A stretch of 64,000 nt of DNA from Parvularcula sp964219355. GTDB taxonomy: Bacteria > Pseudomonadota > Alphaproteobacteria > Caulobacterales > Parvularculaceae. Shown here in pieces: positions 1 through 8,166 of this stretch. Under the pieces are notes generated by a model. The model was not told the DNA's origin. It saw nothing but the letters and a program-made list of their open reading frames with translations, and made no database searches. The position numbers and the translations under genes are program-made. The first letter of the stretch is position 1, and every line of letters starts with the position of its first letter. Location: the NCBI GenBank assembly GCA_964219355.1, contig CAXPOZ010000001.1, positions 682,001 to 746,000 of the forward strand. The letters are read 5' to 3'.

Positions 1-276
1 GTCTGAATAATCCATCTTCATCGCGGCGAGATCTTCAGGCGCCGAGCCGCCTATGCCGCGCCAGTCAAAAAGGAGGCAGGCAAAGCCCCGCTCCGCCGCA
101 GCCCGCGCAAAGCGCAGATAGAATTCCTTGGGATAGCCTGTGCCGGTCGAAACCAGCAGCGCGCCCTTCGCCGCCGGCGGGCGCAGCCACAGCGCGGATA
201 AGGAAAAGCCGTCACGCGCGGTCACGCGGACGGCCTCTTCCTTGATATCATGGAGGATCATCATGGTTTCGGCCAT
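1..276 (-). CDS. alpha/beta hydrolase, N-terminal part (cut by window edge)
   Basis: The first 92 codons of a minus-strand gene that runs off the left edge. The start is the ATG ending at 276. The fragment reads as the opening of an alpha/beta-hydrolase: a beta-strand pair with ARDGFSLSALWLRP, then LLVSTGTGYPKEFY, where the oxyanion region is expected, and a helix followed by ACLLFDWRGIGGS, the strand and RGxGxS turn typical of COG4757-like predicted hydrolases. The nucleophile elbow and the rest of the triad lie outside the window, so substrate cannot be inferred. The next gene on the same strand, sodB, ends only 21 bases upstream of this start, so the two may be co-transcribed. Confidence 0.7.
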   Translation of the reverse strand, partial: MAETMMILHDIKEEAVRVTARDGFSLSALWLRPPAAKGALLVSTGTGYPKEFYLRFARAAAERGFACLLFDWRGIGGSAPEDLAAMKMDYSD

Positions 277-297
277 GACAACCCTCTAGAGGATTAT

Positions 298-903
298 TTA
301 GACACTGGCGAGTTGCTGTTCTGCATAATCCCAATTCGCCAGATGACTAAGCCAGTGCTCCATATAGTCGGGGCGCTTGTTCTGGTAATCGAGATAATAG
401 GCGTGCTCCCACACATCCATGGTGAGGAGTGTCGTTGCGCCATCATCGGTCAGCGGACATTCCGCGTTCGGTGTCTTGCGGACCTCGAGCTTGCCACCCT
501 TATGGACGAGCCATGCCCAGCCCGAGCCGAACTGGGTCGCGCCGGCCTTTTTGAAGGCGTCGGCGAACTCGCCATAAGAGCCGAAGCTGTCCTTGATCGC
601 CGCAGCGACCTTGGAACCGGCTTTCGGCTCTCCGCCGCCATTCGGGCTCATCGACAGCCAGTAGACATTGTGGTTCCAGATCTGGGCCGCATTGTTGAAG
701 AGGCCCTGATTGCCGGATTTATGCGCGGCACGGACGATTTCTTCGAGCGAGGCATTGGCAAGGTCCGTGCCTGCGATCATTTCATTAGCGACATCGACAT
801 ATTTCTGGTGGTGCTTGCCGTGGTGGAAATCGAGGGTCTCTGCCGAGACATGGGGTGCCAAAGCGTCCTTGGCGTAAGGCAGGTCAGGAAGGCTTAAAGC
901 CAT
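298..903 (-). CDS. sodB: superoxide dismutase, Fe type
   Basis: 201 residues, normal length for the Fe/Mn superoxide dismutase family, which converts superoxide to oxygen and hydrogen peroxide, here with no signal peptide and so cytoplasmic. Visible metal ligands are His27 (in DFHHGKHHQKY), His78 (AAQIWNHNVYW), Asp163 and His167 (MDVWEHAYYLDY). Gln73 in the AAQ motif is the arrangement of iron enzymes rather than the Gly found in manganese enzymes, so Fe or cambialistic is likely; metal choice is inference. A GGAG ribosome site precedes the ATG. It is divergent from the methionine-synthase gene, with a shared 177-base gap containing an inverted repeat (948-965). Confidence 0.95.
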   Translation of the reverse strand: MALSLPDLPYAKDALAPHVSAETLDFHHGKHHQKYVDVANEMIAGTDLANASLEEIVRAAHKSGNQGLFNNAAQIWNHNVYWLSMSPNGGGEPKAGSKVAAAIKDSFGSYGEFADAFKKAGATQFGSGWAWLVHKGGKLEVRKTPNAECPLTDDGATTLLTMDVWEHAYYLDYQNKRPDYMEHWLSHLANWDYAEQQLASV

Positions 904-947
904 AATCGTTCTCCACTTGGGTTGGTGTTGTCCGGGCGGAACGTAAG

Positions 948-965
948 GACCGGTACACGCCGGTC
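948..965. promoter_or_regulatory. inverted repeat upstream of sodB
   Basis: Two perfect 6-base arms, GACCGG and CCGGTC, separated by TACACG, lie 45 bases upstream of the sodB start. The right arm overlaps a possible minus-strand -35 hexamer TTGACC (967 down to 962). A repressor binding here could control sodB, but I recognise no known operator, and a plain GC-rich coincidence is possible. Confidence 0.3.
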
Positions 966-1032
966 AATCCGTATCCTCACTCCCCAGGAGAAAAACCGCG
1001 TGGGAAATGGATTCGTTCCAACCGATTGCCAT

Positions 1033-1054
1033 CATATAAAGATTTCTTTATATG
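1033..1054. promoter_or_regulatory. palindromic operator candidate upstream of metH half-gene
   Basis: A 22-base near-perfect palindrome with arms CATATAAAG and CTTTATATG around ATTT, ending 26 bases before the homocysteine-methyltransferase ATG. It stands out as AT-rich in a GC-rich setting. Its form fits the operators of ArsR-type repressors, and an ArsR-family regulator with a methyltransferase-like sensor (SahR) is known to control metH/metF/metK/ahcY in many Proteobacteria. The assignment to SahR is inference from position and shape; no regulator gene is in the window. Confidence 0.5.
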
Positions 1055-1080
1055 ACTTTGCTTAGCCGCCGGATATCGCC

Positions 1081-2142
1081 ATGACCACGCACGCCCAACG
1101 CCAGGACCAACTCGCCCAAGCCTTCAAGGAGCGCATTCTCGTGCTCGACGGGGCGGCCGGGACCATGATCCAGCGCCAGAAGCCCGATGAGGCGGCCTAT
1201 CGCGGCAAGCGCTTCCATGACTGGCCGAAGGATGTGGCGGGGAACAATGACCTCCTCAACCTCACCCAGCCGGAGATCATCGCGAATATGCACCGCGAAT
1301 ATCTCGAGGCCGGGGCCGACATTATCGAGACCAACACCTTCAGCGCGACGACCATCGCGCAGGCCGATTACGGCATGGAGGAGATCGCCCGCGAGCTGAA
1401 TGTCGAGGGCGCGCGCCTCGCCCGCTATGAGGCGGACAAAGCCTCCACGCCGGAGCGCCCGCGCTTTGTTGCCGGCGCGATCGGCCCGACCAACCGCGCG
1501 GCTTCGATCAGTCCCGATGTGAATGATCCCGGCGCGCGCAATGTCACCTTCGAGGAGCTGCGCGATGCCTATTACGAGGCCGCCGACGGGCTGATCGAAG
1601 GGGGCGCCGACATGCTCCTGATCGAGACGATCACCGATACGCTGAATGTCCGTGCCGCGATCTTCGCCATTGAAGAGCTGTTCGACGAGAAGGGCCTGCG
1701 CGTGCCGGTGATGATCTCGGTCATGATCCCGGACCAGTCGGGCCGCACCCTGTCGGGCCAGACGGTCGAGGCCTTCTATAATTCGGTGCGCCATGCGAGC
1801 CCCTTCTCGGTCGGGGTCAATTGCTCGCTCGGGCCCGATCTGATGCGCCCGCATGTCGCCGAGTTCAGCCGCATTTCGGAATGCTATGTCTCGGCCTATC
1901 CCAATGCGGGCCTGCCCAATGCCTTTGGCGAATATGATGAGACGCCCGAAAGCATGGCGAGCCATATCAAAGAGTGGGCCGAGGCCGGATTATTGAACAT
2001 GATCGGCGGCTGCTGCGGGACGACGCCCGATCACATTGCCGCCTTCGCCAAGGCGGTTGAGGGCGTCACGCCCCGTGCGCTGCCGGAAGTGAAGCCTGCC
2101 ATGCGTCTCTCAGGGCTCGAACCGCTGATCCTCGCCAATTAG
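1081..2142 (+). CDS. metH: homocysteine S-methyltransferase half of methionine synthase (split MetH)
   Basis: 353 residues forming only the N-terminal homocysteine-binding barrel of cobalamin-dependent methionine synthase, which transfers a methyl group to homocysteine. The zinc-thiolate ligands are visible as Cys248 (GVNCSLGP) and Cys311-Cys312 (GGCCGTTPDH), and the start region ILVLDGAAGTMIQ is standard. The protein stops at SGLEPLILAN, just where full-length MetH continues into the folate and B12 domains. Many alphaproteobacteria split metH into two genes; here the second half is not downstream, where instead a convergent gene overlaps by 4 bases (stop codons share TTAG). A palindrome at 1033-1054 probably regulates it. 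A role with a distant metH2 is the best reading. Confidence 0.88.
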   Translation: MTTHAQRQDQLAQAFKERILVLDGAAGTMIQRQKPDEAAYRGKRFHDWPKDVAGNNDLLNLTQPEIIANMHREYLEAGADIIETNTFSATTIAQADYGMEEIARELNVEGARLARYEADKASTPERPRFVAGAIGPTNRAASISPDVNDPGARNVTFEELRDAYYEAADGLIEGGADMLLIETITDTLNVRAAIFAIEELFDEKGLRVPVMISVMIPDQSGRTLSGQTVEAFYNSVRHASPFSVGVNCSLGPDLMRPHVAEFSRISECYVSAYPNAGLPNAFGEYDETPESMASHIKEWAEAGLLNMIGGCCGTTPDHIAAFAKAVEGVTPRALPEVKPAMRLSGLEPLILAN

Positions 2143-4973
2143 TCGAAATTGAACTGGGACGCCCAGATGCGCCCGCCTTTGTTCCGCTCAAGGAAGAGTT
2201 CTTCCGCGCGGTCGACGCGGCGGAGCTTCTCCAGCGCGCGAGCCGCGTCCGGGTTGCCGGTCGCGGTGTAAATCGTCGCGAGCGCTGCACGCAGGATTGA
2301 GTAATAGCCCTTGGCATCAGCCATATAGGGCGTCTGGTCAGGATAGTCGCGCCGCGTCAGGCGCTCGGCCTCCGCCCAGCTTGAGACATATCGCCCGTCA
2401 TCATCCAGCATCATCATGCGGGCGCCGGCATAGATCGTCACATCGTCGATATTCAGCACTCGGCCTGTAATGTAGCCCGCCAGCCAGTCCAGCACATCAC
2501 GCGCGTTCGGCGTCTCCCGGATTGCCTCATGGGCGATGATGATGGCGAGAAAATCACTCTGCCATGCCGCATAGGAGCCGGGGCCGCCGCGCGCATAATT
2601 GTCAAACCAGCCTTCGGTCTCTCCCGCCGCATCCATGGTACCGCCGGCGACATAACGCTGGTTGAGATAGGCAAGGTTCTCATCCCGGAGGGTGATAAAA
2701 TACTCCTTCAGCGGATCATCATCGGGCAGCAGCCATGCCGCATTGGCAATCGAGCGCAAGCTCCATGCGCCGGTACGGATCTGAAGCGCGTTGACGACCA
2801 GCGGGCCGGGCTCGCGCTTTTTCGGCCAGATCGCATTGATGCCGAAGGCCGCCTCATGGCTGAGCGCACGCGCATAGACCGCCTCGCCGGTCGCAAGATA
2901 GGCAGGATAGGCCAGCTCCGGCTTGTGCGCCGTGTCCGGCACCCAGCCGCCGGGGCGCTCTTCTTCCATCAGCCCTTCGGGGAACTGGTCCCGCCCCTTG
3001 CCCGCGCCGCGCTCCTCCGCCCAGAAACGGGGACGCTGATCGAGGCGGATCGGCAGGCCGGTCTTGTCTTCCTCGAAATGCCACGGGATCGTCAGGCCGA
3101 TATCGGCGGTACGGAGCATTTCCTCTCGCGCGTCGCTCTCCCCTGCAATCGCCCAGGCCGCCGCCCAATGGGTCATCGGGCCGATATCGAGCCGCCCGCC
3201 GGTCGAAGGCATATAGGGCGTCAACGCACCATGCGTGCCCGGCAGATAAGGAGGCGGGCCGATCGTATCCTCGCGCACTTGCGGGGTCACATCATCCGTA
3301 TAGGGCGGCACCGCGCCTGAGCGCGTGAGCCGGGTGAGCGACGGGACCACTTCCCCCGCTGGCTCAGCGCCGAGAGGTGCCAGCATGGTCCACCCCGAAT
3401 GCCGGTAATGAAGCGGCACATCCGTGACGCTGAGGGTCTCATCCCCCCGGACGAGGGTCACCTTATAGGCAAGATCGCGCGGCAGGGGGCTGAAGGTCTT
3501 GTGGTTCTCGAAAGTGATGCGGAGGCGCGCTGTGCCGTCCTGATACTGACGGCCATCGAGCCGCACGACAAGAAGCGGGCCGAGTGGCGCTGCGGCAGTC
3601 TTCTCAACCGCCAGCGGGCCTGAGAGCCATGCTTCCCCGCTCTCCAGCCCGTCATTGATATCGAGCGTTGCTGTCGTGACCTTGCCGCCAAGCTGGCCAT
3701 CAAGCCGCAGGGTGAGCCCGTCAAACAGGCTCGCATCCCAGCCGAGCGGCGCTGCCGCCTCAGCCTTGCCGGCCTTATACTGCCCTTCCACGGTGCCGCG
3801 GCCCGCCGTCACGCCAAGCGTCAGGACCGCATGGCGGACACTGCCGTCATCATGGGTCGCTTTCACATCCATCTGGAGGGGGAGCGCGTCGCCCCCTGCC
3901 TCAAGCATCAGCCCTGCGCCTGCCGGAACCGCGCCCTTCTCGAAGGCCTCGCCAAACGTGACGAAACCGCCCTCGCGGCCCTTGCGGCGCAGGCGGAAGG
4001 ACATGTCATATTCAAGGGCAGGCTGGAGACGGAAGCTGCCCTCCCCGCCCTCGCTCTCGCTCTCGCCGATCCGCCGGACCTTCGAGACGGCATTGCCATT
4101 GATGGCGGCAGGCAGGTTTTCAGGATTGCGCAATATGCGCAGATTGGTCTTCTCACTGACGATTGAATTGCCGGAGATTTCCATCGAGCCGCCGTGATCG
4201 CCGCGCCTGGTCGAGAAATTGACCAGCGTGTTCTGGTCCGCCGAGCGCCGCCGCAAGATGGAATTCCCGCTGAAGACCGTCTTGCCTGCTGCGGGCACAT
4301 CAAGAACGTATGACGTCCGCCCCTCACCATCATCAAAACTGTTGCCCGTCACGGTAATGTCACCGGCGAGGATTTTGAGGTGATGGCCGACCTTCGTACC
4401 GGAGAACCGGCTCTGGGTGACTTCAAAGACGGCGCCGTTCGACTGGTAGATACCGTGCGAGAAGCCATCGCCATGGCCATTGCGGATAAAGGAAGAGCGC
4501 CGGATACGGATCGATCCGCCCTGATCGCCCGTCGCAAGGATACCGTCTTCATTTTCAAGAAAGACGCAATCCTCGATCACCAGATCGCTGCCCTCAAAAC
4601 GGATGCCTGCGCCATTCTTGTCCGGCGAGACCGCGCCCTCGAACCTCAGCCCCCGGACAGTGAGATCAACGCCCGTGAGCGGCACGAGGAGCCCTTTGGC
4701 GACCGGCTGGGGCGAAGAGAGGATCACCTCGCCCTCACCAATGATGGTCAGATCATGCGGGATACGGATGTCGCGGGCGGTATAGCGCCCCTCGGCAAGG
4801 TGCAATTCATCGCCCGCCGCAGAGGATCGGATAGCCGCAGCAAGGCCCGTCCCCGGCGTGACCTCGATCACCTCGAGCGCCATCGCCGCGGAGGACGTGA
4901 AAAAGAGGCAAGAAAGGAGGGTGAAGGCCCCGAAAGCCCGCCTCACTTTGCGCCGATCTGCCGTTTTTCCCAT
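2139..4973 (-). CDS. exported beta-helix protein with large C-terminal domains, function unknown
   Basis: 944 residues. A signal peptide (about 1-32, hydrophobic FGAFTLLSCLFFTSSAAMA) is followed by right-handed parallel beta-helix repeats (about 35-300: repeated short strands such as LTIIGEGEVILSS, LVIEDCVFLEN, IRIRRSSFIRNG, FEVTQSRFSG). A beta-rich middle region (about 320-560) follows, then a helical region rich in Trp and Tyr (about 580-944: PMTHWAAAWAIAG, GWFDNYARGGPGSYAAWQSDF) resembling the alpha/alpha toroids of polysaccharide lyases and hydrolases. A carbohydrate-active or surface-polysaccharide role is plausible but not shown. It lies directly downstream of galE and overlaps it by 31 bases, implying co-transcription and translational coupling. 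The C-terminal end overlaps the convergent metH gene by 4 bases. Confidence 0.7.
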   Translation of the reverse strand: MGKTADRRKVRRAFGAFTLLSCLFFTSSAAMALEVIEVTPGTGLAAAIRSSAAGDELHLAEGRYTARDIRIPHDLTIIGEGEVILSSPQPVAKGLLVPLTGVDLTVRGLRFEGAVSPDKNGAGIRFEGSDLVIEDCVFLENEDGILATGDQGGSIRIRRSSFIRNGHGDGFSHGIYQSNGAVFEVTQSRFSGTKVGHHLKILAGDITVTGNSFDDGEGRTSYVLDVPAAGKTVFSGNSILRRRSADQNTLVNFSTRRGDHGGSMEISGNSIVSEKTNLRILRNPENLPAAINGNAVSKVRRIGESESEGGEGSFRLQPALEYDMSFRLRRKGREGGFVTFGEAFEKGAVPAGAGLMLEAGGDALPLQMDVKATHDDGSVRHAVLTLGVTAGRGTVEGQYKAGKAEAAAPLGWDASLFDGLTLRLDGQLGGKVTTATLDINDGLESGEAWLSGPLAVEKTAAAPLGPLLVVRLDGRQYQDGTARLRITFENHKTFSPLPRDLAYKVTLVRGDETLSVTDVPLHYRHSGWTMLAPLGAEPAGEVVPSLTRLTRSGAVPPYTDDVTPQVREDTIGPPPYLPGTHGALTPYMPSTGGRLDIGPMTHWAAAWAIAGESDAREEMLRTADIGLTIPWHFEEDKTGLPIRLDQRPRFWAEERGAGKGRDQFPEGLMEEERPGGWVPDTAHKPELAYPAYLATGEAVYARALSHEAAFGINAIWPKKREPGPLVVNALQIRTGAWSLRSIANAAWLLPDDDPLKEYFITLRDENLAYLNQRYVAGGTMDAAGETEGWFDNYARGGPGSYAAWQSDFLAIIIAHEAIRETPNARDVLDWLAGYITGRVLNIDDVTIYAGARMMMLDDDGRYVSSWAEAERLTRRDYPDQTPYMADAKGYYSILRAALATIYTATGNPDAARALEKLRRVDRAEELFLERNKGGRIWASQFNFD

Positions 4974-5938
4974 GAAATCGCTGTCCTCGCCATTTCGTCG
5001 AGGTTGTCATGGCTGGGCTGCCAGTCAAGCGTGTCGAAAATACGGCGTGGATCGGCGACCATGACGGGCGCATCGCCGGGGCGGCGTTCGCCGATCTCGA
5101 TCGGCAGAGGCTCACCTGTCACCCCCTCCACCGCGCGGATCATTTCGCGCACGGAGGTGCCGCGGCCATAGCCGCAATTCATCACCGAGCGGCCACCGAC
5201 GCGCTTGGCGTGATCAAGCGCTAGCATATGCGCCTCAGCAAGATCGGTGACATGAATGAAGTCCCGCTGGCAGGTGCCGTCCGGGGTCGGATAATCATCC
5301 CCGAAAACCGTCAGCCGCTCGCGCAGGCCCAACGCGGTCTGGGTCGCAACCCGCAACAGATGAGTGCTCGACGGCCCTGACTGGCCCGTCCGGCCCGCAG
5401 GGTCCGCGCCCGCGACATTGAAATAGCGCAGCACCATGGCCCCAAGGCCATGCGCATTGCAGATATCGGCGATCATCGCCTCACTCATCAGCTTTGACTG
5501 GCCATAAGGCGAAAGCGGCGCCTTGGGCGCATCTTCGGGCAGGCGCAGCATACCGTCCTGGGGCTGATAAACCGCCGCCGTCGAGGAGAAGAGCAGTGTC
5601 TTGGTTCCCGCCTCTACCATCCCGGCAAGGAGTGCCAGCGTCGCGGAAGTGTTCTCGCGGTAATAGGTGATCGGATCGGCAATCGATTCAGGGACCACGA
5701 CCTTACCGGCAAAATGCATGACGGCAGTGATCGACGGATCGGACAGGATTTTGCCGAGCTGTGCCGGGTCCCCCACATTGCCTTTGATGAACTCTGCCGT
5801 CGGCGGGACATTGTCCCGGCAGCCGGTCGAGAGATCATCAAGCACGATGATCTCATGCCCCGCATCCGCGGCCGCCCAAGCGACATGGCTGCCAATATAG
5901 CCCGCGCCGCCAGTAATCAGGATTTTCTCTCGTCCCAT
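4943..5938 (-). CDS. galE: UDP-glucose 4-epimerase
   Basis: 331 residues from the ATG ending at 5938; a TTG one codon upstream is the only alternative. Family-typical length. GalE interconverts UDP-glucose and UDP-galactose using bound NAD, supplying galactose units for polysaccharide. Visible: Rossmann motif GGAGYIGSH (about 10-18), the catalytic Ser/Thr in FSSTAAVY (117-124), and Tyr145 with Lys149 in YGQSK. The NAD-contacting HFAGKVVVPES stretch is also typical. It heads a two-gene unit with the large beta-helix protein, suggesting that both act in extracellular or surface glycan metabolism. Confidence 0.92.
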   Translation of the reverse strand: MGREKILITGGAGYIGSHVAWAAADAGHEIIVLDDLSTGCRDNVPPTAEFIKGNVGDPAQLGKILSDPSITAVMHFAGKVVVPESIADPITYYRENTSATLALLAGMVEAGTKTLLFSSTAAVYQPQDGMLRLPEDAPKAPLSPYGQSKLMSEAMIADICNAHGLGAMVLRYFNVAGADPAGRTGQSGPSSTHLLRVATQTALGLRERLTVFGDDYPTPDGTCQRDFIHVTDLAEAHMLALDHAKRVGGRSVMNCGYGRGTSVREMIRAVEGVTGEPLPIEIGERRPGDAPVMVADPRRIFDTLDWQPSHDNLDEMARTAISWEKRQIGAK

Positions 5939-6098
5939 CAACTACTAACCAATGGTTCCCCCGCGCATTATGCACGATTTCCCTATGGTCGCGCAAAAGC
6001 GTCAATTTTTGCCGAACAGGTCACGCCGATTGAAAAGGTTCGGCGAACCTGCTTTTGCAGGGGCATAGATCAAAACTTTACACCGGAGAGACGTCACC

Positions 6099-6317
6099 AT
6101 GTCGCAGTCCCCTGCCCGTATCACCATTCTGGCCCGTGAATTCTCGGCCGCCGCCCTCGAATTCCATCGCGGGAAAATGGCCGAGAAAGGGTATGTCATG
6201 GAGGGGTCGATCACCCCGCGGCAGTTCCAGATGATCGAGGGCCACGGCGCGCCTGAAGACCTTTTCGAAGGCGAAACGCTATTCGCCGTGACCTTCCGCC
6301 ACAAGGAAGCCGAATAA
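6099..6317 (+). CDS. small conserved-looking protein upstream of amn
   Basis: 72 residues with a good GGAGAG ribosome site 7 bases before the ATG. It ends 3 bases before the AMP nucleosidase start, so the two form an operon. The sequence (ITILAREFSAAALEF near the start, EGETLFAVTFRH near the end) has no signal peptide, no membrane segment and no motif I recognise. Acidic and basic residues alternate as in a small soluble protein. A regulatory or accessory role for AMP nucleosidase is a guess from position only. Confidence 0.6.
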   Translation: MSQSPARITILAREFSAAALEFHRGKMAEKGYVMEGSITPRQFQMIEGHGAPEDLFEGETLFAVTFRHKEAE

Positions 6318-6320
6318 GGC

Positions 6321-7796
6321 ATGAAAGAGATCGGCTGGCAGCCCGCAGCAACCCCGGACAAGGCGATCGAGCTTCTTCAGGAGATGTTCGAGCGCAATTG
6401 CGGGGCCCTGAAATCCGCATTCGAAGCCTATGTCCGGGACGGCACTTTCCCAGACGATCGCGCCTCTTGGTGCTATCCGGCCCTGCGGATTGAATATCTG
6501 CCCGAAGGGCCCGTGCCGCCGATCTCCGCCGCTTTCGGCAAGATGGCCTCGCCCGGCATCTATCAGAGTGCGATTACGCGCCCGGCCCTCTACGCGGATT
6601 ACCTCAAAGCTCAGCTCGAGCTGATCACCAAACGCTATGAGGTCGCCCTGTCGGTCGGCCCGTCCGGCGAGGAGATCCCCTATCCTTACGTGCTGGGCGG
6701 TCAGGTCGAGATCGATTCAGAGAAAATTCCGCCTGCGGAGCTGGCAACAGTCTTCCCGACGCCGGACCTCGCCGAACTCGATGATGATATCGCCGACGGC
6801 AAGCATTCGACGGCGAAGTCCCTTTCCGGCAAGCATCGCGGTCTCAAACCGCTCAGCCTGTTCACCGCTTTGCGCACGGATTACTCGCTGCAGCGGCTGA
6901 AGCACTATACCGGCACCGAGGCGGCAGACTTCCAGGACTTCATTCTGTTCACGAACTATCACCGCTATATGGATGCGTTCGTGGAGATTGCGCTAGGCAA
7001 GGTCGCCGAGGGCAAGGAATACGAGTCCTTCGTCGCGCCTGGCGGCATCATGGCGACGGACAACAAGCCCGAAACCATCGCCGCGCTGCAGGGAGGGGAA
7101 TGGCGCCGCTTCCAGATGCCGGCCTATCACCTGAAAACCAAGGACCGCAAAGGCATCTCCCTGATCAATATCGGGGTCGGGCCTTCCAACGCCAAGACGA
7201 TTACGGATCATCTCGCTGTCCTGCGTCCGCAATGCTGGATCATGGTCGGCCATTGTGGTGGCCTGCGGCACTCACAACGACTTGGCGATTATGTGCTGGC
7301 GCATGCCTATCTGCGGCGCGACCAGGTGCTCGACAGTGTGCTGCCCGCCGACATTCCGGTGCCGCCGATTGCCGAGATTCAGACAACCCTGACCGAAGCG
7401 GCCTCCCGTGTGACAGGCGACAGCGGCGCGGATCTCAAGCGCCGCCTGCGGACGGGCACGGTCGTCACCCATGCCGATCGGAACTGGGAGTTGCGCTTCG
7501 AAGACGAGGGCCGCGTGCTCGACCTTGCCCGCGCGGTCGGGATCGACATGGAGAGCGCGACAGTCGCCGCCAATGGCTACCGGTTCCGGGTGCCCTACGG
7601 CACGCTGCTCTGCGTTTCAGACAAGCCGCTGCATGGCGAAATCAAGCTGCCGGGCGCGGCCAACCGCTTCTACGAGAAGTCGATCGGTGAGCACATCCGT
7701 ATCGGGATCGAAGCGCTGGAGATGTTCCGCCGCGACGGCTCGGCCGCTCTGCATTCCCGCAAGCTGAGAAGCTTTGACGAGCCGCCCTTCCGGTAA
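6321..7796 (+). CDS. amn: AMP nucleosidase
   Basis: 491 residues, usual length for Amn, which hydrolyses AMP to adenine and ribose 5-phosphate and helps control the adenylate pool. The N-terminal third (about 1-180, with WCYPALRIEYLPEGP) is the Amn-specific domain; the C-terminal part is a nucleoside-phosphorylase fold, with NIGVGPSNAKTITDHLAVLRP and the GHCGGLR loop (about 285-325), and the purine-binding IDMESATVAANGYRFRVPYG (about 410-430) whose Met-Glu pair is characteristic of the fold. Translationally close to the small gene before it (3-base gap). Cytoplasmic. Confidence 0.92.
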   Translation: MKEIGWQPAATPDKAIELLQEMFERNCGALKSAFEAYVRDGTFPDDRASWCYPALRIEYLPEGPVPPISAAFGKMASPGIYQSAITRPALYADYLKAQLELITKRYEVALSVGPSGEEIPYPYVLGGQVEIDSEKIPPAELATVFPTPDLAELDDDIADGKHSTAKSLSGKHRGLKPLSLFTALRTDYSLQRLKHYTGTEAADFQDFILFTNYHRYMDAFVEIALGKVAEGKEYESFVAPGGIMATDNKPETIAALQGGEWRRFQMPAYHLKTKDRKGISLINIGVGPSNAKTITDHLAVLRPQCWIMVGHCGGLRHSQRLGDYVLAHAYLRRDQVLDSVLPADIPVPPIAEIQTTLTEAASRVTGDSGADLKRRLRTGTVVTHADRNWELRFEDEGRVLDLARAVGIDMESATVAANGYRFRVPYGTLLCVSDKPLHGEIKLPGAANRFYEKSIGEHIRIGIEALEMFRRDGSAALHSRKLRSFDEPPFR

Positions 7797-7860
7797 GTCT
7801 GGGATTTTCGCGGCGCGCCTGAATGAGCTACACTCGGCGAAACAATAAAGAGGAGACCCC

Positions 7861-8163
7861 ATGCGACGGATTCTTTTGACGATTGCGTCATTCTCCCTCG
7901 TCGCCTGCGCGACCGTATCCAAATTGACGATCGAAGACCGCCTGCGCGAACTCGGGATGAGCCGCGCGCAGGCCGATTGCGTGGCCGACGAACTCGATGA
8001 GCGCCTTGATGATGGCAGGTTGCGGGATGTCGCCCGCACGCTGGACGACCTGACCGATGATGCAGGCCCCCGCAATGTGATCGACGCGCTGGGCCGCGTG
8101 AATGATGACCGCATCGCGCGCGCAGCGGCACAGGCCGGCGTTTCCTGCCTTTTCGTCCGTTAA
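7861..8163 (+). CDS. small putative lipoprotein
   Basis: 100 residues. The start MRRILLTIASFSLVAC has a short hydrophobic stretch ending in a lipobox (LVAC), so the mature protein probably begins at Cys16 and is lipid-anchored. The rest is charged and helical (IEDRLRELGMSRAQADCVADELDERLDDG) with two further cysteines. No family recognised. AGGAGACC gives a good ribosome site. It ends 3 bases before the esterase gene, so the pair are probably co-transcribed. Confidence 0.65.
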   Translation: MRRILLTIASFSLVACATVSKLTIEDRLRELGMSRAQADCVADELDERLDDGRLRDVARTLDDLTDDAGPRNVIDALGRVNDDRIARAAAQAGVSCLFVR

Positions 8164-8166
8164 CCG

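Noticed and set aside
250..897. Plus-strand open frame of 215 codons opposite sodB
   Set aside because: Shadow of a clear superoxide dismutase on the other strand; no ribosome site, no recognisable domain.
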